Assembly (NCBI RefSeq): GCF_013423485.1
Contig: NZ_JABFFR010000030.1
Span: 1 to 64,000, forward strand
DNA from: Azospirillum oleiclasticum
Lineage (GTDB): Bacteria > Pseudomonadota > Alphaproteobacteria > Azospirillales > Azospirillaceae
Direction of reading: 5' to 3'
Length of the DNA: 64,000 bases
Shown here one piece after another: positions 34,591-41,085 of the stretch (positions are counted from its first letter, which is position 1; the number at the start of each line of letters is the position of its first letter). The position numbers and the translations under genes are program-made. The notes below the pieces were generated by a model. It was not told the origin of the DNA. It ran no database searches and worked only from the letters and a program-made list of their open reading frames with translations.

Positions 34591-35385
34591 GTGAGCGAGC
34601 TTGAGGACCGGCTGGCCGCGGCGCTCGACCGGCACGCGGCACTCGCCATCGCCGTCAGCGGCGGGGTGGACAGCATGACGCTGGCCCATGCGGCGCACCG
34701 TGTGGCGCGTACGGACGCCACCATGGTGCACGCCGTCTCCCCCGCCGTGCCCGCGGCGGCGACGGCGCGGGTGCGGGCGCACGCGGGACGGCACGGCTGG
34801 CGGCTGCTCTGCCTGGATGCTGGGGAGTTCGCGGACCCCGACTATCTCGCCAATCCCGTGAACCGCTGCTACTTCTGCAAATCGAACCTGTACGCGCGGG
34901 TGCGCGCGGCCACCGGCCTGACCATCGCGTCGGGCACCAACCGCGACGACCTCGGCGACTACCGCCCCGGCCTGACCGCCGCGGCGGAGCTCGGGGTGGT
35001 GCACCCGTATGTGGAGGCCGGGCTGACCAAGGCGGACGTGTACGCGCTGGCCCGCGCGTACGGGCTGGACGACCTCGCCGCCCTGCCGGCGCAGCCTTGC
35101 CTGTCCAGCCGGGTGGAGACCGGCATTCCCGTGCGCGCCGAGGATCTGCGCTTCGTGGAAAATGTCGAGGCGGCGCTGGCTGACCTGTTGCCGGGGCTGG
35201 AGGCGCTGCGCTGCCGGATCACACGGGCCGGCGTCGCGGTGGAGGCCGACCCGCTGCCGTCCGGCGCGCCGCTGGAGCGGGCGGCGGGCCGCGCCGCCGA
35301 TCTCTGCGCGGCGGATGGGCGTGTCTTCGCGGGCTTGCGCCCCTACCGCCGCGGCTCCGCCTTCCTGAAGGACGCCGTGCGTTGA
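34591..35385 (+). CDS. larE: LarE sulfur transferase, three-cysteine type
   Basis: A 264-residue PP-loop ATPase: AIAVSGGVDSMTLAHAAH is the pyrophosphate loop. It thiolates the LarB product (pyridinium-3,5-biscarboxylic acid mononucleotide). Cys93 and Cys96 (NRCYFCKSNL) and Cys170 (PAQPCLSSR) form a CxxC plus C set, as in LarE proteins that bind a [4Fe-4S] cluster, rather than the single sacrificial cysteine of the L. plantarum enzyme. GTG start with GGAG eight bases ahead. It ends in TTGA overlapping larB. Confidence 0.9.
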   Translation: MSELEDRLAAALDRHAALAIAVSGGVDSMTLAHAAHRVARTDATMVHAVSPAVPAAATARVRAHAGRHGWRLLCLDAGEFADPDYLANPVNRCYFCKSNLYARVRAATGLTIASGTNRDDLGDYRPGLTAAAELGVVHPYVEAGLTKADVYALARAYGLDDLAALPAQPCLSSRVETGIPVRAEDLRFVENVEAALADLLPGLEALRCRITRAGVAVEADPLPSGAPLERAAGRAADLCAADGRVFAGLRPYRRGSAFLKDAVR

Positions 35386-36020
35386 GCGATTTCCAGATCG
35401 ACTGGCAACGCGAGGAGCGCACCGGCACCGCCGAGGCCATCCTGTGCGACGGCAAGACCGCCGGCCAGATCGCCGCCATGTTGGAAGCCGCCGCCGGCCG
35501 CCGCCTGCTGCTGACCCGGCTGTCGGCGGAGAAGCGCGCGGCCCTGCCCGACGCGCTCGATTACGACCCGCTGTCGCGCACCGCGCTGTCCGGGGAGCTG
35601 CGGGCGCTCCGCGACAGCGGCATCGGCATCGTCTGCGCCGGCACGTCCGACCTTCCCGTCGCCGGGGAGGCGCGGCGCACCCTGGCCTTCCACGGGCTCG
35701 ACGCGCCGGTGATCGCCGATGTCGGCGTCGCCGGGCTCTGGCGGCTGATGGACAAGCTCGACCGCATCCGCGGCTTCCGCGTCCTCATCGCCGTCGCCGG
35801 GATGGAGGGGGCGCTGTTCAGCGTGCTGGCCGGGCTGGTGCGGGCCCCGGTGATCGCCGTGCCGACCTCCGTCGGTTACGGGGTGGCGGAGGGTGGCCGG
35901 GCGGCGCTGAGCACCGCGCTCGCCACCTGCGCCCCCGGCGTGGTGACCGTGAACATCGACAACGGCTTCGGCGCCGCCTGCGCGGCAATCCGCATGACGG
36001 CGGCGGGGCGGGGTGCGTGA
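35382..36020 (+). CDS. larB: LarB carboxylase/hydrolase (pincer cofactor step 1)
   Basis: A 212-residue protein with the PurE-like C-terminal domain: GIVCAGTSDLPVAGEARRT, VAGMEGALFSVLAGLVRAPV and PTSVGYGVAEGG. LarB carboxylates nicotinic acid adenine dinucleotide and releases AMP, making the precursor thiolated by LarE. The start is TTG at 35382, overlapping the larE stop (TTGA), so the two are coupled. The N-terminal 35 residues are the usual helical cap. This completes larA-C-E-B. Confidence 0.9.
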   Translation: MSDFQIDWQREERTGTAEAILCDGKTAGQIAAMLEAAAGRRLLLTRLSAEKRAALPDALDYDPLSRTALSGELRALRDSGIGIVCAGTSDLPVAGEARRTLAFHGLDAPVIADVGVAGLWRLMDKLDRIRGFRVLIAVAGMEGALFSVLAGLVRAPVIAVPTSVGYGVAEGGRAALSTALATCAPGVVTVNIDNGFGAACAAIRMTAAGRGA

Positions 36021-36297
36021 CGTTGGGTCGTCGCTGCGCCCGATCCGACCTGACAGGATGCAGGACGACCCGGCAGCGTGGTTGCGGCGAGCCGTGAAGG
36101 GCTGCGATTCGCTCGACACCGCCAGCGGCCCGATCAATCCCCTTGTTCACCCCTCCCAGGATTTCGGGTCACCTTGCCATTTTTCCAGCAGCGATCTTGC
36201 GTCAAAAAGGCACCCGCGGGAATCCTGATTGTCAAAGATTCATTGCCGCGCTTAAGGTTGCGGATGTCGCCGTCGGTAATTCGAGGGGGGGGATCCC

Positions 36298-36834
36298 ATG
36301 GGAAGATTTCTTCTCGTTCTGGTCGTTGAGTACGTGGCGGGTATTGCATTTATTGGGTTCAACGGTGTTGGCATCGGCGATTTGTTGTCCGCTAATTATA
36401 CTGATGGCGGGATATTGATGAGAAATTACATCATAACGATGACGCCGATAAATGTCGTGCTAAGCGTCTTCGTTCTTGATGGATACAACAGGATGATCGA
36501 AAATCATGATATAAGAAATCCTATATTTTTCGTCATGTTTATTTTTCTGTGTTCCTTGGCTGGTATTGTCTGGGCTTATATGCTCGCAGTCGTGGTGAAG
36601 GTCTTTGGACTCAGGGTGGAGCTTGAACAAATCACTGCTGTGATTCTTCCAGGCACTCTGGCACTCGGGCTTTTGATGGCCAACCAAAAGATGCCCAAGG
36701 ATCGGTCGCGTTGCGATTTCGGGAAGTGCAAGCAGTATGCGTTGAATTATCGTGTGCTTTCAGACCTTCCAAATGCGACGCACGAGTATGTGTGCAGGAA
36801 ATGCGGAGAAACGATGCAGTCGTCCGGAGGCTGA
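36298..36834 (+). CDS. Membrane protein with C-terminal zinc-ribbon-like tail
   Basis: A 178-residue protein with four predicted membrane segments (residues 3-25, 40-60, 75-103, 112-127) and a cytoplasmic tail with four cysteines, RCDFGKCKQ and YVCRKCGETM, a likely zinc ribbon. GAGGGGGG precedes the ATG. The gene is far lower in GC (about 45-50%) than its neighbours, a sign of horizontal acquisition. No family recognised. A 113-bp palindromic element starts six bases after the stop. Confidence 0.65.
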   Translation: MGRFLLVLVVEYVAGIAFIGFNGVGIGDLLSANYTDGGILMRNYIITMTPINVVLSVFVLDGYNRMIENHDIRNPIFFVMFIFLCSLAGIVWAYMLAVVVKVFGLRVELEQITAVILPGTLALGLLMANQKMPKDRSRCDFGKCKQYALNYRVLSDLPNATHEYVCRKCGETMQSSGG

Positions 36835-36839
36835 GTGCC

Positions 36840-36952
36840 GGTTTGGAAGCGGCGCATTCACGGCCATCCGTTCCGTTTCATCCTCATCCCCGGCCGCGCC
36901 GGGGATGAGGATGAGAGAGGAGTGACGCCTGTAAATGCCCCGTTTCCAAACG
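36840..36952. repeat. 113-bp long imperfect palindrome (MITE- or REP-like)
   Basis: Two 55-base arms (36840-36894 and 36898-36952) flank a CGC centre. The inner 17 bases TCATCCTCATCCCCGGC pair perfectly; the outer 15 or so (GTTTGGAAgCGG / CCGtTTCCAAAC and neighbours) pair with few mismatches; the middle is worn. It lies directly between two lower-GC genes and can also act as a terminator for the first. Confidence 0.7.
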
Positions 36953-36999
36953 GTCTCTGACGGCGCCGGTGCGGACTGAACATAGGGAGGATACAGGTC

Positions 37000-37230
37000 A
37001 TGACGACGTTTTTGGGCAAGGTCTTCGTGTCGACGGATGGCAAAGGCAGGAAGAATGTCATTGTGAAGACCAGCCAGGGATCTGAATCGAAGACTGACGA
37101 GAATGGATTTGCAAACGTGACCTTGGACAATAAAAAATCAAGATCGGCCGAAATATTTATAAATGGGAAGAAGGTGTGGAGTGGCTTCTGTTCTGAAATT
37201 GCCGGGAAGGAGATAGTGGTCGAAACCTGA
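37000..37230 (+). CDS. Small protein of unknown function
   Basis: A 76-residue protein from a clear ATG with GGGAGG nine bases upstream. The sequence (FVSTDGKGRKNVIVKTSQGS, TDENGFANVTL) looks like an all-beta carrier or Ig-like domain, with a single Cys near the C-terminus. Lower GC than the genome. No family recognised; no export signal. Confidence 0.5.
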   Translation: MTTFLGKVFVSTDGKGRKNVIVKTSQGSESKTDENGFANVTLDNKKSRSAEIFINGKKVWSGFCSEIAGKEIVVET

Positions 37231-37553
37231 AAAGACGCTTGGAGAATCGAGTTCGTGAGGATAGTTGGCGCCCGCCGGGGTGCCCCAGGCCTGATCGGAC
37301 AGCCGGATCGACGCACCAGGACCCCGAAAAGAGCTGGCCGAGGATGGGAGGCCGACGGTCACGATCGGCCCCCACTGGGGCGACGAGGCCGAAACGATGG
37401 CCCGGCGCCGGTGGTCCTTGAGCAGCCTGCCGGGAAAGCGTCGTGGCAGGTCCGATCGGGGTGCAACGACCCAACGACGGGGACTGCACGGCGCTTGCGC
37501 TCAGAATTTTCCCAATGTAGGATTAAAAACCCTTGTACGACCGGAGGACCGCC
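37231..37553. other. Intergenic region without a recognisable gene
   Basis: 323 bases. No convincing ORF on either strand; the minus frame through 37157-37489 has no start signal or recognisable motif. TTGCGC and TAGGAT (17-base spacing, near 37498-37526) could be a weak promoter for the following gene. Confidence 0.4.
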
Positions 37554-38084
37554 ATGCCCGTCGCTCCCGGCCTGCGCCGCGGTCCCCGCGCCGTCCCCCG
37601 CGACCGCTCGCAAGGGCTGGCGGCACTCGGCTTCTTCCAGAGCTTCACGCGGATCGCCTTCCGGAACAACGACCCGCGGGTGGCCTGCGCGGAAGCCGGC
37701 CACGCCAAGCGCGGCCGGCGCCTGCCGGAATCGGGGCCGGACGCCATCCCCGGCCCGCCAGCCATCCGCGCGCCGGAGGGGCGGCTGGTGCCCCGCTCGC
37801 GCACCCCCGACCGGGTGTGGGCGCGGGCGGCCCGTGCGCTCGCCGCCGGCTACACGCCGCGGCAGGTGTCGTAGACGCTGGGCATCGGCCCTGACGCTCT
37901 GCGGAATGCGTGGAAGGAGGCGGACGATTTCCGCTACCGCACCTATTGGGAATACCACTCCATGATCGCCGAGGCGCGGGCCCGGCTGCGGCGGAACAAC
38001 GCCTATGTGCTGCCGGCGGCGCTGGTGCCGGACTGGCAGAAGGCGATGTGGCGGCGGATGGAGGAGGCGGGCAGGGCGTCGCCC
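37554..38084 (+). pseudogene. Unknown gene interrupted by an in-frame amber codon
   Basis: GGAGG precedes the ATG at 37554 (MPVAPGLRRGPRAVPRDRSQ). After 106 codons the frame reads GYTPRQVS, then TAG at 37872-37874, and continues seamlessly as TLGIGPDALRNAWKEADDF and NNAYVLPAALVPDWQKAMWR, which looks like a natural HTH-type continuation (RQVSxTLGIGPDALRNAW). A single GAG-to-TAG change would explain it. The 3' end runs into the composite repeat at 38087, so the original C-terminus may also be lost. The family is unknown; the second half resembles a short DNA-binding or phage-terminase-like helix-turn-helix. Confidence 0.5.
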
Positions 38085-38086
38085 CC

Positions 38087-38214
38087 GGCCCCCACCCCGA
38101 CCCTCCCCCATCTGGCGGCGGGGGAGGGAGAAGAAAAAACCCTCTCCCATCCGGCGACGACGGATGGAGCGGAAGCCCTCCCCCGCGCAGCGGGGGAGGG
38201 TTTGGGTGGGGGCC
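38087..38214. repeat. Composite palindromic repeat, three inner hairpins
   Basis: Outer 11-bp perfect arms GGCCCCCACCC (38087-38097) and GGGTGGGGGCC (38204-38214). Inner hairpins: CCCTCCCCC/GGGGGAGGG at 38101-38128, a CTCCCATCCG/CGGATGGAG stem at about 38144-38169, and CCCTCCCCC/GGGGGAGGG at 38176-38200. Same modules as 17918-17990 and 21995-22120. Confidence 0.82.
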
Positions 38215-38580
38215 AGACGCCGCGACTTCCCCCACCCCCATGCAACACCCCCGTCGCACGTTCGCGCACCGACAACCCCCCGCAACCCCTTGCCCCGCCA
38301 CCGGAAACACCCGCTGATGGGCACGCGACACCCGCCGCGCACGGCAAAAACCGTCGCACGATGTCGCACGCCCCCGCCGCCGGCGGGACCATGCGGCACT
38401 TGACCGCGGTGCGGCCCCTGCGCCTAACTGATGGGGCACCGGGCAGCGGATGCGGGCCCGGCCGGAACGGGATGCAACGGGACTGTCGCAATGGCGTCAT
38501 CATCCCGTCGCGCAACTCAGGCATCAACGCACTGCAACCGGATGGCGGGTCTCCCCATGGAACAGTGCAGTTCGATCGGC
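38215..38580. other. Intergenic region upstream of the acyltransferase gene
   Basis: 366 bases of Pro/His-rich-looking sequence in all frames with no convincing gene. It should hold the promoter of the acyltransferase, but no clear -35/-10 was found. The acyltransferase might start within it (ATG at 38542 or 38557). Confidence 0.4.
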
Positions 38581-39411
38581 ATGGCGCAAACGGACACGTC
38601 GTCCCTGGCGGCGGGTCTGGAGGTCCGGCTCGCGGCGGGCGCGGACGAGGTGGACGCGGCGCAGGCGCTGCGCTACCGGGTGTTCCACGAGGAGCTGGGG
38701 GCGACCCTGTCGGGCACGGTCCCCGGCCGCGACGTGGACGATTTCGACGCGGTCTGCGACCATCTGGTCATCCTCGACCACGACGCCGCACCGGATGGCC
38801 GGGGGGGGGGCCGGGGAGGGGGCCGGGTGGTCGGCACCTACCGGCTGCTGCGGCGCTCGGTGGCCGACCGGCACGGTGGCTTCTACAGCGCGGCGGAGTT
38901 CGACATCGCCCCGCTGCTCGCCCGTCCGGGCGAGGTGCTGGAGCTCGGCCGCTCCTGCATCGATCCGGGCTACCGGACACGCGCGGCCATGCAGCTTCTC
39001 TGGCGCGGCATCTCCGCCTACATCCTGGCCCACGACGTGTCGCTGATGTTCGGCTGCGCCAGCCTGCCCGGCACCGACGTGGAGGCGCTCGCCCCGGCGC
39101 TCTCCTACCTGCACCAGCACCACTTGGCCCCACCGGCGCTGCGCGCCCGCGCGCTGCCGCACCGCCATGTGGCGATGGACCGGCTGCCGGCCGGCAGCCT
39201 GGGCGCCGTGGCCGACCGCATGGACGGCCGGGCGGCGGTGGCCGGCCTGCCGCCGCTGCTCAAGGGCTATCTGCGGCTCGGCGGCTTCGTCGGCGACGGC
39301 GCGGTGATCGACCACGACTTCAACACCACCGACGTCTGCCTGATCGTCCCGGTGGACGAGCTGACCGGCAAATACGCCCGGCACTTCCTGAACCGGCTGC
39401 CGGGGGCCTGA
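38581..39411 (+). CDS. olsB: OlsB-like L-ornithine N-alpha-acyltransferase (GNAT fold)
   Basis: A protein of about 276 residues of the autoinducer-synthase-like GNAT group: ALRYRVFHEELGATLSG, CDHLVILD, VVGTYRLLRR, LELGRSCIDPGYRTRAAMQL and MFGCASLPGTD match OlsB, which adds a 3-hydroxyacyl chain from ACP to ornithine in ornithine-lipid synthesis. OlsA (the second step) is not nearby. The start is uncertain (38542, 38557 or 38581). A run of ten G (38801-38810) lies inside the coding region, in a loop where the family is variable; slippage there would shift the frame. Confidence 0.8.
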   Translation: MAQTDTSSLAAGLEVRLAAGADEVDAAQALRYRVFHEELGATLSGTVPGRDVDDFDAVCDHLVILDHDAAPDGRGGGRGGGRVVGTYRLLRRSVADRHGGFYSAAEFDIAPLLARPGEVLELGRSCIDPGYRTRAAMQLLWRGISAYILAHDVSLMFGCASLPGTDVEALAPALSYLHQHHLAPPALRARALPHRHVAMDRLPAGSLGAVADRMDGRAAVAGLPPLLKGYLRLGGFVGDGAVIDHDFNTTDVCLIVPVDELTGKYARHFLNRLPGA

Positions 39412-39447
39412 TCAAGGGTGGCCTGACCCCCTGGCAGCGTTTCAGCG

Positions 39448-41064
39448 TCAGGGCGTATCGATGTCGACGCCGGAGAAGACCTGCAGGAACGGGTCGATGC
39501 GGTAGCCGCGGACCTCCCGGCGCAGGACCACCGACACCACGGAGTGGGCGAGCGGGACCCACGGCGCCTCGCGGGCGAAAATCCGCTGCGCCTCCCGGTA
39601 GCGGTCGGCGCGCTCCTCGGTCACGGGGGTGCGCTTGGCCCGCGTCACCTGTTCCTCGAAGCCGGGGTCGCACCAGCGGGCGATGTTGCCTCCGCCCGGC
39701 CGCGCCGCGTCGCAGCCGAGCAGCAGGAACAGGAAGTTGTCGGGATCGCCGTTGTCGCCGGTCCAGCCATAGATCGCCATGTCGTGCTCGCCCTGGCCCA
39801 GCCGGCGGCGGTACTCGCGCCAGTCGTCGGTGCGCAGCGTGACCCGGACACCGACCCGCTCCAGGCTGTCCCGGATGATCTCGGCCGCCCGCTTGCCGTT
39901 GGGCATGTACTGGCGGGCCACCGGCGGGAACCAGAGCTCCGCCGTGAAGCCGTCCGGGTACCCGGCCTCGGCCAGCAGGCGGCGGGCGCCCTCGGGGTCG
40001 AAGGGGTATCCCGGCGTCGACTCGTCGTAGGACCACATGATCGGCGGGATCGGATTCTTCGCCGGACGCGCGGCACCCTGGTACACCGCCTCGATGAGCG
40101 TTTCCTTGTCGACGGCGAGGTTCAGCGCGCGGCGGACCCGCAGGTCGTCGAAGGGCGGTCGCGAGGTGTTGAAGGCGAGGTAGGCGATGTTCAGCCCCTC
40201 CCGCCGCTGCACCACGAGGTCGGGGTCCTTCTCGATCTTCGCCAGCTCGGCCGGGTTGGGGAAGACCATCAGGTGGCATTCCCCCGCCCGCAGCTTGTTC
40301 AGCCGCACCGCCGCGTTCGGGTTGATGGAGAAGATCAGGGCGTCGAGCCGCTCCCGCCCGCCCCAATAGCGGTCGTGCGCCCGGTAGCGGATCGCCACGT
40401 CCTTCTGGAAGGACACGAAGCGGAAGGGGCCGGTGCCGACCGGCGCCTCGTCGAACAGCTCCGGCCGCCCCCGTTCCGCCAGCACCTTGGCGTATTCGGC
40501 GGACTGGATGGAGGCGAAGGGCATGGCGAGGTTGGCGAGGAAGGGGGCCTCCGGCCGGGTCAGGACGATGCGCACGGTGCGGTCATCGACCCGCTCCACC
40601 GCCTTCAGAAGGACCGCCATGGACATGTCCTTGAAGTAGTCGTAGGTGCCCCGCCCCACCTTGTGGAAGGGGTGGTCCGCCCGCCACTGCCGTTCGATGG
40701 AGAAGACCACGTCGTCGGCGTTCATCGGCCGCGTCGGCGTGAAATGCTCGTTGGCGTGGAACCACACGTCGGGGCGCAGGGTGAACAGGTAGGTCAACCC
40801 GTCCTCCGACACCGTCCAGGATTCGGCCAGCCCCGCTTTGGTGCGGGTGGTGCCGCGCACGAACTCCACCAGGTTGTTGTAGAGGGGCAGGGCCGCGTTC
40901 ATGCTGGTGCCGGTGGTGGTCACCTGCGGGTTGAAGCTCTCCGGGTTGCCTTCCGAACAGAAGACCAGCGACTTCTCCGCCAGCGCCGGCGTGGACAGCG
41001 CGCCGCCGGCCGCGACGAGCAGGGCGAGCGCCAGCCGGCGCGCGGGGAACGAACGAATGGGCAT
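39448..41064 (-). CDS. Dipeptide/oligopeptide-type ABC substrate-binding protein
   Basis: A 538-residue DppA-like periplasmic protein. The signal peptide ends at ALA (residue 29). It has the family signature WTVSEDGLTYLFTLRPDVWF, VGTGPFRFVSF and RRALNLAVDKETLIEAVYQG, and the C-terminal GDPDNFLFLLLGC. CSEGNPESFNPQ is the DppA-type start of the mature protein. No permease or ATPase genes are nearby; instead a histidine kinase lies 21 bases upstream and a chemoreceptor before that. It may therefore present its ligand to the sensors rather than to a transporter. Confidence 0.88.
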   Translation of the reverse strand: MPIRSFPARRLALALLVAAGGALSTPALAEKSLVFCSEGNPESFNPQVTTTGTSMNAALPLYNNLVEFVRGTTRTKAGLAESWTVSEDGLTYLFTLRPDVWFHANEHFTPTRPMNADDVVFSIERQWRADHPFHKVGRGTYDYFKDMSMAVLLKAVERVDDRTVRIVLTRPEAPFLANLAMPFASIQSAEYAKVLAERGRPELFDEAPVGTGPFRFVSFQKDVAIRYRAHDRYWGGRERLDALIFSINPNAAVRLNKLRAGECHLMVFPNPAELAKIEKDPDLVVQRREGLNIAYLAFNTSRPPFDDLRVRRALNLAVDKETLIEAVYQGAARPAKNPIPPIMWSYDESTPGYPFDPEGARRLLAEAGYPDGFTAELWFPPVARQYMPNGKRAAEIIRDSLERVGVRVTLRTDDWREYRRRLGQGEHDMAIYGWTGDNGDPDNFLFLLLGCDAARPGGGNIARWCDPGFEEQVTRAKRTPVTEERADRYREAQRIFAREAPWVPLAHSVVSVVLRREVRGYRIDPFLQVFSGVDIDTP

Positions 41065-41085
41065 GAAGGACTCCGGTGCGATCCG

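Noticed and set aside
37962..39842. A 626-codon frame running from the interrupted gene through repeats and the acyltransferase
   Set aside because: Only the first 40 codons look protein-like (the tail of the interrupted gene); the rest is repeat sequence and the wrong frame of olsB.
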